From contig NZ_BDBI01000065.1 of the NCBI RefSeq assembly GCF_001612905.1, forward strand, positions 1-47,285: a DNA stretch of 47,285 bases, in the 5' to 3' direction. The notes under the pieces are model-generated. The model was not told the DNA's origin, did not search any database, and saw only the letters and a list, made by a program, of their open reading frames with translations. Within the stretch, counting starts at the first letter, position 1. Each line of letters opens with the position of its first letter. Positions 34,561 through 43,460 of the stretch are shown here, piece by piece. The DNA comes from Nocardia ignorata NBRC 108230. Lineage in GTDB: Bacteria; Actinomycetota; Actinomycetes; Mycobacteriales; Mycobacteriaceae. The position numbers were made by a program, and so were the translations under genes.

Positions 34561-36801
34561 GTGCTCGTGGTGGAAAGTAGAAACCCGTCCCGACGTTCCG
34601 TCTACATCTGGGGCTTGATCACCGCCCTCGGCGTGATCGCGGGCTATGGCGCGGTGCTACTCGCCAACGTCCGGCACTTCTACACCGACGACACCGAATC
34701 GCAGTACGTGCCGCTGTGGGTGATGCTCGGCAACCGGCTGCGCGACGGCGACCTGCCGGTGATGGTTCCCGAGCACTGGATGGCGGGCAATTACGCGATC
34801 GAGGAAGCGGGCCTGCTGAATCCGCCGCAGCTGCTGATCGATCTGATCGCGCCCTCGGTGGACAACCTCGTGCTCTACGCGACCGTGGTGAAGCTGATCT
34901 TCGCGATCATCCTGGGGCTCGGTGTCTACCGGATCTGCCTGGTCTACGGCTCGCGCGTGCAGTGGGCGGCGCTGGCCGGTGTGTCGATCCCGTTCACGGG
35001 CTGGCTGCTGTTCTTCGACGAGGCCAGCTGGATGACGGCGTTCACCGGCACCGCGTGGATGGTGCACGCGTGGGCGTCCGGTGTGCGCTACGCGCGGGGT
35101 AACGGTGGCCCGATCCCCGTTTTCGTGTATCTGTACCTGGCGATTTCGGTGCAGTACATCTTCCCGGCGGTCGAGGCCGGACTGATGATCGGCGCGGTCG
35201 CCGTCGGCGAACTCGTCTACCAGCGGACCTGGCGACCGACGCTGCGGCTGCTGTTCGTCTCCGGCCTCGCCGCCCTGGCCGGGCTGGCCACCTACCTGCC
35301 GAGCATGCTGTCGGCGAAGGTCACCTGGCGCGGCACCGCCCAGATCAACAACGATCAGTTCCTCACCGTGCCGTGGTCGGAATCGCTGAACGCGAGCCTG
35401 CCCTCCACGCTGCCCGCGTTCACCTCGTGGTGGGGTTACGTGCAGCCGATGCCGGTGGTCTACATCGCCTGGTTCCTCGTTCCGGCACTGGCATTCGTGG
35501 ACTGGAACCGGGCGCGCGGTGCGTGGCGTGAGCTCACCGGCATCGCGGTGTTCGCGATCGCCGCACTGATGTGGACAGCGGGTCCCGGCACCATCGGCCC
35601 GCTGCGCTGGCCGGCCCGGGTGCTGCCGATGGTCGCGCTCGGTCTGCTGCTGCTGGTCTGTGTGCTGCTCGGCCGGTTCGCGACCTTCAAGGACTGGCGG
35701 GCGCGAGGCATCGCGGCGGCTGTGCTGATCGGACTGCTGTGGGTGCGGTCGTTCTCGGCCGACCCGCACAACTGGATCGCCCACGTGATCGCCGCGCTCG
35801 CGCTCGCGGCGCTCGGTGCGGCCGTGGTGTGGCTGGCGGTGCAGAAGAGCACGAACGCCGCGGTCGCCCTCGCGATCATCGCGGTGTTCCCCATCGCCTA
35901 CATCCAGGTCGAACGCGCCCAGCCGACACCCATGAGCTGGAACCTGCCGAGCGACCGGGCCGCCGCCCGCGCCGCGTTCCCCGAATTCGCGGGCACGACC
36001 TTGCAACTCGGTGACCGTGCCCTGATCCCGCCGGGAGAGCGCACCCTCGACGGCGCCTACGGTTCGCTGGTGTTCGGCAACTACGCCAAGGACATCGAAC
36101 GCACCTACGTCAGCGGCTACACCCCGAACGGGCACTACTGGTTCGGCGACATGCTCTGCATGCGCTGGGACACCAGCGTCTGCCCCGACGCCTACCGGCG
36201 CGCGTTCGCCGTCGAGCCGTCGACCGGCAAGACCGTGGTCGACCTGATGAACGTCGACCGGGTCGTCCTGCACCGCGCCCTCTACCCTGACGCCGCCACC
36301 CAACCGGCCCCGACGGGCTGGAAGTGGGTCGACTACCCCGGCCACGAGAAGTACATCGCGGTGCTCGAACGCGAGGACGGGCTGATCTCCACCCGCAACG
36401 GCCGCATCTCGGCCGTCGAGAACGCGACCGCGGTCTCCACCTCCGAGAGCGACACCACCAGCAAGGTGCGGGTGAGCGCGGAAAACGGTGGACGGGTGGT
36501 GTTCGCGCGGCTGGGCTGGCCGGGCTACCGGGTGAGCCTCGACGGCAAGGACATCCCGTTCAAGGTGGTCGCCAAGAGCTTCGTCGCCGTCGACATCCCC
36601 GCCGGAACCACCGATGCCGAACTCGAACTGACCTGGCGTCCGCCGGGCTGGAAGATCGGTGGCGCCGCGATCGGCCTCGGCCTGCTCGGGCTCGCGTTCT
36701 TCCAGTGGCTGTACGTGCGCGGCCGCAAGCCCGAACAGGAAGCGCCCGCCGCGGAAACCATCCCCGACGGCGACGCCGAACTCGCGGACGCGCTGCGATG
36801 A
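34561..36801 (+). CDS. Large membrane protein, YfhO/GT-C-like, probable envelope glycosyltransferase
   Basis: The 746-aa protein has about 11-12 transmembrane helices (1-470), a large extracytoplasmic domain, then one helix near the C-terminus. FYTDDTESQYVPLWVMLGNRLRDGDLP in the first loop contains the DD/E acidic motif typical of GT-C enzymes. A beta-rich segment (GGRVVFARLGWPGYRVSLDGK) is typical of YfhO-like proteins. It probably transfers a polyprenyl-linked sugar to an envelope polymer outside the membrane. GTG 34561 has TAGGGTCT just upstream. It is divergent from the GT2 gene and overlaps gtrA by 4 bp. Confidence 0.8.
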   Translation: MLVVESRNPSRRSVYIWGLITALGVIAGYGAVLLANVRHFYTDDTESQYVPLWVMLGNRLRDGDLPVMVPEHWMAGNYAIEEAGLLNPPQLLIDLIAPSVDNLVLYATVVKLIFAIILGLGVYRICLVYGSRVQWAALAGVSIPFTGWLLFFDEASWMTAFTGTAWMVHAWASGVRYARGNGGPIPVFVYLYLAISVQYIFPAVEAGLMIGAVAVGELVYQRTWRPTLRLLFVSGLAALAGLATYLPSMLSAKVTWRGTAQINNDQFLTVPWSESLNASLPSTLPAFTSWWGYVQPMPVVYIAWFLVPALAFVDWNRARGAWRELTGIAVFAIAALMWTAGPGTIGPLRWPARVLPMVALGLLLLVCVLLGRFATFKDWRARGIAAAVLIGLLWVRSFSADPHNWIAHVIAALALAALGAAVVWLAVQKSTNAAVALAIIAVFPIAYIQVERAQPTPMSWNLPSDRAAARAAFPEFAGTTLQLGDRALIPPGERTLDGAYGSLVFGNYAKDIERTYVSGYTPNGHYWFGDMLCMRWDTSVCPDAYRRAFAVEPSTGKTVVDLMNVDRVVLHRALYPDAATQPAPTGWKWVDYPGHEKYIAVLEREDGLISTRNGRISAVENATAVSTSESDTTSKVRVSAENGGRVVFARLGWPGYRVSLDGKDIPFKVVAKSFVAVDIPAGTTDAELELTWRPPGWKIGGAAIGLGLLGLAFFQWLYVRGRKPEQEAPAAETIPDGDAELADALR

Positions 36802-37241
36802 CCACCGAGGCGGTCCCCGCCGACGGCGTGCTCGCCACGCCCGGCCCACTGCTGCGGATCGTCAAGCGTCAGGAATTGGCGTTCGCGATCGTCGGCGGGT
36901 TCAACACGCTGCTCGGCATGGTGCTCGTCGTGTGCTGGTTGCAGGTGCTCGGCGACGACCGCCCCGGCCTGTCCGTCGTCGCCGCGTACGCGGTGAGCAC
37001 GGTGGTGGCGTTCGTCCTGCACCGGACCCTGGTATTCCGGGTCAGCGGCAGACTCCTGCGTGACTTCGTCGCCTTCTGCGGCGTGAACGCGGGTGGGCTC
37101 GTGCTGAACGTCGTGCTCGTGGAACTCGCGGTGAAGGCGTTCGGGTTTCCCGCCGAACCCGCGTCGGTGGTGGTGATGGGTCTGGTCGCGGTACTCAGCT
37201 TCTTCGGACACCGCTACATCTCGTTCCGGCGGGCGCGGTAG
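36798..37241 (+). CDS. GtrA-family membrane protein
   Basis: The 147-aa protein has four hydrophobic helices and the GtrA features: FAIVGGFNTLLGM, VSTVVAFVLHRTLVFR, FVAFCGVNAGGLVLN and SFFGHRYISFRR. GtrA-like proteins are thought to flip polyprenyl-linked sugars across the membrane. Its ATG overlaps the YfhO-like stop by 4 bp. Together with the GT2 and YfhO-like proteins it completes a loading, flipping and transfer set (inference). Confidence 0.88.
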   Translation: MTTEAVPADGVLATPGPLLRIVKRQELAFAIVGGFNTLLGMVLVVCWLQVLGDDRPGLSVVAAYAVSTVVAFVLHRTLVFRVSGRLLRDFVAFCGVNAGGLVLNVVLVELAVKAFGFPAEPASVVVMGLVAVLSFFGHRYISFRRAR

Positions 37242-37251
37242 GTTAGGCGCC

Positions 37252-37476
37252 ATGGCGCACGAATCCACCATCGACGCAACTCTGCTCGGCCTGCTGGCCT
37301 GCCCCCAGGACAAGGGCCCGCTGCAGCTGGTGCGCACCGAAGCCGGTGCCAGCGTGCTCTACAACCCCCGCCTGCGTCGCGCCTACCCGGTCGACAACGG
37401 TATCCCGGTGCTGCTGATCGACGAGGCCCGCGACGTCACCGACGCCGAACACGAATTCTTCCTCGCCGAATCCTGA
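37252..37476 (+). CDS. Trm112-like small zinc-ribbon-type protein (Rv1684 homologue)
   Basis: The 74-aa protein reads IDATLLGLLACPQDKGPLQL...NPRLRRAYPVDNGIPVLLIDEA, the Trm112/YcaR signature. Only one of the usual cysteines is present (Cys18), so a zinc site is doubtful. Trm112 proteins stabilise methyltransferases; the partner here is unknown. In M. tuberculosis the homologue (Rv1684, 74 aa) directly follows Rv1683, so the sugar cassette separates them here. It ends 6 bp from the convergent TetR gene. Confidence 0.85.
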   Translation: MAHESTIDATLLGLLACPQDKGPLQLVRTEAGASVLYNPRLRRAYPVDNGIPVLLIDEARDVTDAEHEFFLAES

Positions 37477-37482
37477 GCCGGT

Positions 37483-38103
37483 TCAGTACGGCTGAGCGGC
37501 ATCGATCCGACCCGTCAGGTACCGCTGCATACTCGGCCCGACCGCCTCGACGACCGCGTCGAGCGGCATCGAGGCAAGCGGCTCCACACAGATCACTTTG
37601 CGCGCGATCAAGACACCCATCATCTGAGCCGCCGCCAGTGACACCCGGGCGTGACCGTCGTCGTCCGGTCGCGCGATCCGGGACCGCACCCGTTCCAGCA
37701 CCACCTTCAGCAGGAATGTGCGGGTCATGTCGGCGTCGCCGGTGAGCATGCTGCGCACCATGGCGACGATGCCTGGCCCGGCGGGTGAGTCCCATATCCC
37801 TACCACCGCGCGCACGATCGCCGCACCGAGTTCGTGCAGCGGCGCCGAATCCACAATGGCGAGAGTGGCTTCCGGGTCGACCGGGAATTCGACGACGGCC
37901 GCGAACAGCTGCTGCTTGGTGCCGAAATAGTGGTGCACGAGGGCGGGGTCGACCTGCGCGGCGGCGGCCACCGCGCGGATCGAGGTCTTGTCGAACCCGG
38001 CCTCGGCGAAGCGCGCGCGGGCGGCGTCGAGGATCGCCGCCCGGGTGTCGACATTGCCCGGCCGTCGCCCCGACCGTGTGCCAGGCGATCTCTTCGCGCT
38101 CAT
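37483..38103 (-). CDS. TetR-family regulator of the ABC exporter (Rv1685c-like)
   Basis: The 206-aa protein has an N-terminal TetR domain with TRAAILDAARARFAEAGFDKTSIRAVAAAAQVDPALVHHYFGTKQQLF split over the first three helices, and an all-helical C-terminal domain. ATG 38103 gives the normal short N-terminus (MSAKRSPGTRSGRRPGNVDT). It follows the ABC permease gene by 52 bp on the same strand and is the likely autoregulator of the operon. Confidence 0.9.
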   Translation of the reverse strand: MSAKRSPGTRSGRRPGNVDTRAAILDAARARFAEAGFDKTSIRAVAAAAQVDPALVHHYFGTKQQLFAAVVEFPVDPEATLAIVDSAPLHELGAAIVRAVVGIWDSPAGPGIVAMVRSMLTGDADMTRTFLLKVVLERVRSRIARPDDDGHARVSLAAAQMMGVLIARKVICVEPLASMPLDAVVEAVGPSMQRYLTGRIDAAQPY

Positions 38104-38155
38104 CCCAGGACTCCTCCACCGACCGACGCGCGGACCCGCTCCGCGCCGTGCTCCG

Positions 38156-38911
38156 CTACGGCGTGCGTCTGCGCAGCGTCGCCGCGCCAAGACACAGTGC
38201 CACAACCGCGAACCCGGCAACGACGGCGATATCGCGCCACATCGTCGCGGTGGGTTCGGCATTGGCCGACACCTCTTGGAGCGCGTCGACGGCGTAACTC
38301 AACGGCAGCACATCGCTGATCGCCTCGAGCCAGCCGGGCAGCCGGTCGCGCGGAACGAGCAAGCCGCACAGGAAGATCTGCGGCGCGACGATCACCGGCA
38401 TGAACTGCACCGCCTGAAATTCCGTCCGGGCGAAAGCGCTGGCGAGCAGGCCGAGCGCCACCCCGCACACGGCGTCGACCACGGCGATCAGCATTACCCA
38501 CCCCGGACTACCGGCTGCTTCGAGATCGAGCAGCCAGAATGCCACAACACAGGCCGCGGCGGCTTGCGCGGCGGCTGCCAGCGAAAACGCGGTGCCGTAT
38601 CCGGCGAGCAGATCCAGTTTGCGCAGGGGAGTGGTGAGCAGCCGTTCCAAGGTGCCGGAGGTGCGTTCGCGCTGCATGGCGATGGCGGTGATCAGGAACA
38701 TCACGATGAACGGAAGGATGCCGAGCATGGTGATGCCCACCCGGTCGAACAAAGTCAGCGGAGCGTGTGGCGCCTGTGGTGTGTCCTGATAGATGAAGTA
38801 CAGCAGCGTCATCAGCAGAGCTGGGACGACGAGAATCATGGCGACGGTGCGGTGATCGTTGCGCAGCTGCCGCAGGATCCGCCCGGTGGTCGCGGTGTAG
38901 GGAGTGCTCAT
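38156..38911 (-). CDS. ABC transporter permease, ABC-2 type (Rv1686c-like)
   Basis: The 251-aa protein has six hydrophobic segments and ABC2-type features: ILRQLRNDHRTVAMILVVPALLMTLLYF, the coupling-helix region MQRERTSGTLERLLTTPLRKLDLL and PLSYAVDALQEV near the C-terminus. It forms the membrane part of an exporter with the ATPase encoded directly upstream (ATGA overlap). Substrates are probably drugs or lipids; sequence does not tell. Confidence 0.92.
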   Translation of the reverse strand: MSTPYTATTGRILRQLRNDHRTVAMILVVPALLMTLLYFIYQDTPQAPHAPLTLFDRVGITMLGILPFIVMFLITAIAMQRERTSGTLERLLTTPLRKLDLLAGYGTAFSLAAAAQAAAACVVAFWLLDLEAAGSPGWVMLIAVVDAVCGVALGLLASAFARTEFQAVQFMPVIVAPQIFLCGLLVPRDRLPGWLEAISDVLPLSYAVDALQEVSANAEPTATMWRDIAVVAGFAVVALCLGAATLRRRTP

Positions 38912-39639
38912 GCCCGCGTTCCCTTCGTGATCAGGGTGAGGAACGCCGTTTCGAGATTCTGTTCGCCGGTGCGTTCCCGCAGTTCGGCGGGGCTGAGCTG
39001 GGCGACGAGCTCGCCGTCGCGCATCAGCAGCAGCCGGTCGCAGTGTTCGGCCTCGTCCATCACATGACTCGAGACGAGCAGCGTCGTTCCCGCCGAGGCC
39101 AATTCGCGGAATCGCTGCCACAGTTCCACCCGCAGCACCGGATCGAGGCCGACGGTCGGTTCGTCGAGAACCAGCAGCTCGGGCCCGCCGACCAGTGCGC
39201 ACGCCAGCGAGGCGCGGGTCTTCTGCCCACCGGAGAGCTGGTCGCCCAGCTGGTCGGCGTGATCGGTCAAACCGACTGCGGCGAGGGCGGACTCGGTGTC
39301 GTCGCGGTCGCGCCCGTAGAGCGCCGCGTAGTAGGCGACATTGTCGCGGACGCTGATATCGGCGTAGATGCTCGGCGCCTGGGTGACATACCCGACCCGG
39401 TGCCGCAAGCCGCCGCTACCCGCGGCTTCGCCCAGCACGGTGACCGTGCCCGATTCCACCAGCTGGGTGCCGACGATGCTGCGCATCAGGGTGGTCTTGC
39501 CACATCCGGACGGCCCGAGCAGCCCGGTGATGGTTCCCGGCTCGATCTGGAGATCCAGTCCGTGGAGCACGGTGCGTTTCCCTCGGCGGACGGTCAGTCC
39601 TACCACTTCCACGGCGGGTGATGATGCGGTGCGCGACAT
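38908..39639 (-). CDS. ABC transporter ATP-binding protein (Rv1687c-like)
   Basis: The 243-aa nucleotide-binding domain has Walker A GPSGCGKTT (42-50), signature LSGGQ (135-139), Walker B LLVLDEP (155-161) and the H-loop SSHVMDE. It matches the DrrA-type multidrug and lipid exporter class. It is the first gene of a leftward ATPase-permease-TetR operon and starts 10 bp from a strong inverted-repeat operator. Confidence 0.94.
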   Translation of the reverse strand: MSRTASSPAVEVVGLTVRRGKRTVLHGLDLQIEPGTITGLLGPSGCGKTTLMRSIVGTQLVESGTVTVLGEAAGSGGLRHRVGYVTQAPSIYADISVRDNVAYYAALYGRDRDDTESALAAVGLTDHADQLGDQLSGGQKTRASLACALVGGPELLVLDEPTVGLDPVLRVELWQRFRELASAGTTLLVSSHVMDEAEHCDRLLLMRDGELVAQLSPAELRERTGEQNLETAFLTLITKGTRA

Positions 39640-39648
39640 GGTCGCCTC

Positions 39649-39684
39649 AATTCATCAAGTGTTGAATTCACTACCTGATGAATT
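39649..39684. promoter_or_regulatory. Candidate TetR operator of the ABC exporter operon
   Basis: AATTCATCA (39649-39657) and TGATGAATT (39676-39684) are perfect 9-bp inverted repeats. The centre contains a second palindrome TGAATTCA (39663-39670). The region lies directly before the ATPase start and is strikingly AT-rich. Size and symmetry fit cooperative binding of TetR dimers, presumably the product encoded at the end of the operon. Confidence 0.65.
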
Positions 39685-39712
39685 TAACTCCGCACCGACG
39701 GCACGGCAAGGG

Positions 39713-41209
39713 TCAGTGCTCGTGGCCCGGGAGTGTCGCGGCGGCCTGACCGGGCTCCACGACCACGAACTGGCCCATCATTCCCTGGTCCTCGTGCCAC
39801 AGCAGGTGGCAGTGGTACATGTACGGCGTGTCCGGATCGGCGGGTCCGTCGAAACGCAGCACCAGCCGCGCCGTCGTGTTCGGCGGCAGGAACACGGTGT
39901 CCTTGGCACCGGTCAGTTCGGGCGGTGGCGGGCCGCCGTTGTACTCGCTGATCCGGAATTGCACATCGTGAACGTGGAAGTTGTGGGGCTGACCGTCGAC
40001 ATTGGCCACCACCCACGTCTCGGTGGCGCCCCGGGTGACGACGGTGTCGATCCGGTCCATGGCCATCGCGTTCCCGTTGATCGCCATACCGGCGAGCTCG
40101 AACCGCCGCTCGGTCACCGAGTCGTCGGGGTTCGGAAGAGTTTGCGCGGCAAGGTGTTCCGGGATGTCCTTCGAGGGCCTCAGGGTCTCGGCCGCCCGCA
40201 ACTCGAGCACGTCGAAACTGTCGTCACCACCGGAGAATCGGTTTCCCCAGAAGTCCATGCCCACATCCAACCGACCACTGCGCAACACGGTGCGCTCACC
40301 CGGCCGCATCCGAACCACGATCTCGGCGCGTTCGCCGGGCGACAGCCGCACCCGATCGAGAGTCACCGGCCGTTCGAGTAGTCCACCGTCGGTGCCGACC
40401 AGTGCGAACGGGCGAGTGTCGTCGAAGGCGAAGGTGTAGACCCGCGCGGTCGAGGCGTTGAGCAGTCGCAATCGGACGAGCTCGTCGCCCACCTCGCGAT
40501 ATGGGTCAAGGGTGCCGTTGACCATCGTCCGGTCGCCGAGGAAGCCGGAATTGCGGAAGATCTTGTGCGCGCCGTCGAGCCGGTTGTCGCGCAACCGCAC
40601 GTCCTGCACCATCACCGGCAGGTCGTCGACGCCGTAGGTGCTCGGCAGGGCGGGTGAGGGTCCGTCGTCGACGAGGAACATGCCCGCGAGTCCGCGCCGC
40701 ACGTGGTCTTCGGTTTCACCGTGCGGATGTGGGTGGTACCAGAGTGTCGAAGCGGGTTGTGCCACTGTCCATTCCGGCGTCCAGATGTCGCCCGGTTCGA
40801 CCATCTGATGCGGCCCGCCGTCCATCTCGGCGGGCAGGTGCATTCCGTGCCAGTGCACGGTCGACGCCTCGGGCAACTCGTTGCGCACCCGCACCCGGAC
40901 CTTCTCGCCCCGGTTCGCCCGCAATGTCGGCCCGAGATAGCTGCCGTTGAATCCCCATGTCTCGGTGGCTCGACCGGTCTCGAATTCGGTTGTCCCCGTG
41001 CGCATGTCCAGGGAGAAGACCCTGGTCCCGTCGGCATCGATGGTGCTGTCGGCCAGGGGCGGAATGTTCAGCGGTCGCGTGAACTCTGTTGTGCCGACCG
41101 TCGATACGTCGGCCGACGACCACGTCCACGTCACCACGCTCGCGATCACTGTGACGAAAGCGATCGCGAGTGCGCAGATGCCGAGGACGAGCCGACGGAG
41201 AGTTCGCAT
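39713..41209 (-). CDS. Multicopper oxidase (CueO/laccase-like), exported
   Basis: The 498-aa protein has an N-terminal signal or anchor helix (about 7-29) and the copper ligands of multicopper oxidases: HWHG (119-122), HPHPHG (159-164), HNFHVHD and HCHLLWHEDQGMM near the C-terminus. It probably oxidises Cu(I), Fe(II) or phenolics outside the membrane with O2. It lacks a twin-arginine RR-x-FLK motif, though RTLRRLVLG has two arginines. It is separated by a 73-bp gap from the ABC operon. Confidence 0.93.
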   Translation of the reverse strand: MRTLRRLVLGICALAIAFVTVIASVVTWTWSSADVSTVGTTEFTRPLNIPPLADSTIDADGTRVFSLDMRTGTTEFETGRATETWGFNGSYLGPTLRANRGEKVRVRVRNELPEASTVHWHGMHLPAEMDGGPHQMVEPGDIWTPEWTVAQPASTLWYHPHPHGETEDHVRRGLAGMFLVDDGPSPALPSTYGVDDLPVMVQDVRLRDNRLDGAHKIFRNSGFLGDRTMVNGTLDPYREVGDELVRLRLLNASTARVYTFAFDDTRPFALVGTDGGLLERPVTLDRVRLSPGERAEIVVRMRPGERTVLRSGRLDVGMDFWGNRFSGGDDSFDVLELRAAETLRPSKDIPEHLAAQTLPNPDDSVTERRFELAGMAINGNAMAMDRIDTVVTRGATETWVVANVDGQPHNFHVHDVQFRISEYNGGPPPPELTGAKDTVFLPPNTTARLVLRFDGPADPDTPYMYHCHLLWHEDQGMMGQFVVVEPGQAAATLPGHEH

Positions 41210-41280
41210 CCCACGACGCTAGGTCTGCCCGACCCGCCGTCACATCGGGAGCGTCACCCATTCGGACCCTGACTTTCCGC

Positions 41281-41296
41281 TGTGATGCGGGTCACT
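41281..41296. promoter_or_regulatory. Near-consensus Crp-type site TGTGA-N6-TCACT
   Basis: TGTGATGCGGGTCACT differs from the Crp/GlxR consensus half-sites at one base. It lies in the 155-bp divergent spacer between the multicopper oxidase and the oxidoreductase, 72 bp upstream of its own start and 68 bp before 41365. Confidence 0.4.
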
Positions 41297-41364
41297 CCAA
41301 CGGGTTGTCACGGTCGACCGTCCTGTCTTGTCCCATGCACAACCTCACCGAGAAGGAGCAGGAC

Positions 41365-42541
41365 ATGACCACCACCACGCACCGCATCGTCGTCCTCGGC
41401 GCCGGGCTACACCGGCTTGCTCGCGGCCGTCCGCCTGGCCCGCCGCACCAGGAAGACCAACGTGCACATCACCCTGGTCAACCCATCGGCCCGGTTCACC
41501 GAACGGCTCCGGATGCACCAGATCGCGGCCGGTCAGGAGCTGGCACACCACGACATCCCGACGATCCTCGACGGCACCGGCATCCGCTTCGTCCAGGGGT
41601 TCGCCACCGCCATCGATCCGAACGCCCGCCGCGTGTACGTCGACGGATTCGGCGACATCACCTACGACGACTTGATCTACGCCCTCGGCAGCAGCACCGA
41701 CACCTCCGTGGTCCCCGGCGTCGCTGACCACGCCTGGACACTGAACGATCCCCGGCGTGCGCACGACTTCGCACGCCGGGTGGCCGCCTGCCGCACCGTC
41801 ACCGTGTGCGGCGGTGGCCTGACCGGCATCGAGGCAGCCACCGAGATCGCCGAAAGCCACCCGGAGGTGCGCGTCACCCTCGTCAGCTCCGGCGAACTCG
41901 GCGCCATGATGGGCACCAAGGCCCGCGCCTACCTGAACACCGTGCTCGACCGGCTCGGCATCGTGCGGGAGATCGGTCAGCGGGTGACCGAGGTGACCGC
42001 CGATTCCGTCGTCCTCGCCGACGGCCGACGGATAGCCACCGATCTGACCCTGTGGACCAGCGGCGTGCGCGTGTCACCCCTGGCCGCCGAGTCGGGGATC
42101 GAGACCGACGAACGCGGGCTGATCGTCGTGGGGCCCACGTTGAAGTCGGTTTCGCACCCCACGATCCGCGCCATCGGTGACGCCGCCGCGATCCGTCAAC
42201 CGTGGGGCCGGATCCACGGCACCTGCCAGAGCGGCCTGCCCTCGGCCACCTACGCCGCCGATGCGATCGCCGCCGAGCTGCGCGGAAAGACGGTGCGTCC
42301 CTTCCGGTTCGGCTACATCCACCAGCCCGTCAGCCTCGGACGCCGCGCTGCCGTCATCCAGTTCACCCGCGCCGACGACACCCCCGGCCGGTTCTACCTC
42401 ACCGGCTGGGCCGCCCGCACCTACAAGGAAATGGTCAGCAGCACCCCCGTACCGGCGATCAAGGTGACCAAGCGGATGCCCGTCGATGTGCAGCTGTCCA
42501 AGGGCGGCGCGGCGACCCGCGATCTCGTCCGTCATGGTTGA
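41365..42541 (+). pseudogene. NDH-2-like NAD(P)/FAD oxidoreductase, one-base frameshift near the start
   Basis: The reading frame from ATG 41365 (AAGGAG just upstream) gives MTTTTHRIVVLGAG and then goes wrong. The second frame from about 41407 continues with TGLLAAVRLARR and reads through to 42541. One extra G in GGG at 41404-41406 explains it, turning the expected GAGYTGLLAA into GAGLHRLARG. The rest is intact: a second nucleotide motif CGGGLTGIEAATEIAE, LWTSGV and AIGDAAAI. The product would be a ~391-aa membrane-associated NADH dehydrogenase-like flavoprotein. It may be true decay or a sequencing indel. It is followed by an ECF41-type sigma gene, a typical pairing. Confidence 0.75.
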
Positions 42542-42545
42542 GCAC

Positions 42546-43423
42546 ATGCAGGAGCACGACCCCTTCGTCGACCATCGCAGCTGCTGTTCGCCACCGCCTA
42601 CCGCATGCTCGGTACCGTCACCGACGCCGAGGACGTCCTGCAGGACGCCTGGCTGAAGTGGCACGAGAGCGACCGGTCGGCGGTGGCCAACCCCCGCGCC
42701 TACCTGGTCCGCACCGTCACCAATCTCGCACTCAACCGGCTCACCAGCGCCCGCGCCGTCCGCGAGAAGTACGTCGGCCCGTGGCTGCCCGAGCCGGTGC
42801 TCACCACACCCGATATCGCCGAGGACACCGCATCGGCCGACACCGTCTCCACCGCCATGCTCGTCGTACTGGAAACGCTGACCCCGGTGGAACGGGCGGT
42901 CTTCCTGCTGCGCGAGGTGTTCGGCTACTCCCACGCCGAGATCGCCGAAACACTCGACCGCTCCGAGGCGGGCATCCGCCAGATCGCGCACCGGGCCAAG
43001 AGCCACGTCCAATCACGACGCCCCCGCTTCGACGCCGACAAGGCCGCTCGCGCCCGCGTCACCGAACAGTTCATGGCCGCCTGCTCCGGTGGCGACCTCA
43101 ACGCCTTGATGAACCTGCTCGCTCCCGATGTGACCTGCTGGTCCGACGGCGGCGGCATCGTCACGGCCGCTCGCCGCCCCCTGCACGGCCCCGATCATGT
43201 CGCGCGCTGGATCCTCGGCGTGCTCGCCAAACCGTCGTCGACCGGCGCCGAACTCGCCGCCACCGACATCAACGGTGAACTCGGCGCACTGATCACCTTC
43301 GCGGGCACGCCAGGTGCCGCCTTCACCTTCGACCTGGTCGACGGCCGGATCCAGAACCTGCGTTTCCAGGTCAACCCGACCAAACTCGCCGGCCTGAACC
43401 AGGGGCGCGGCCTGCTCGGCTGA
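42546..43423 (+). pseudogene. ECF41/SigJ-type sigma factor, one-base frameshift near the start
   Basis: From ATG 42546 the frame reads MQEHDPFVDHR and then fails. The conserved sequence LLFATAYRMLGTVTDAEDVLQDAWLKWHES lies in another frame from 42581 on. A single missing base at 42578-42580 restores it. The rest has sigma-2, sigma-4 (FGYSHAEIAETLDRSEAGIRQIAHRAKS) and the SnoaL-like C-terminal extension with the ECF41 hallmarks WLPEP and DGGG. Repaired length is about 293 aa. If not repaired, a shorter start at 42605 would lose part of region 2. It sits directly after the likely target oxidoreductase gene. Confidence 0.75.
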
Positions 43424-43460
43424 CGGGGTGTGGCGCCCGCGCCGATCGTTGCGGGTGAGA

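Noticed and set aside
34657..36849. 730-codon open frame antisense to the YfhO-like gene
   Set aside because: Same reason; composition is dominated by His/Arg/Gln/Gly repeats.
42546..42605. Programmed ribosomal frameshift in the sigma gene
   Set aside because: No slippery heptamer or obvious downstream pseudoknot; loss of one base is simpler.
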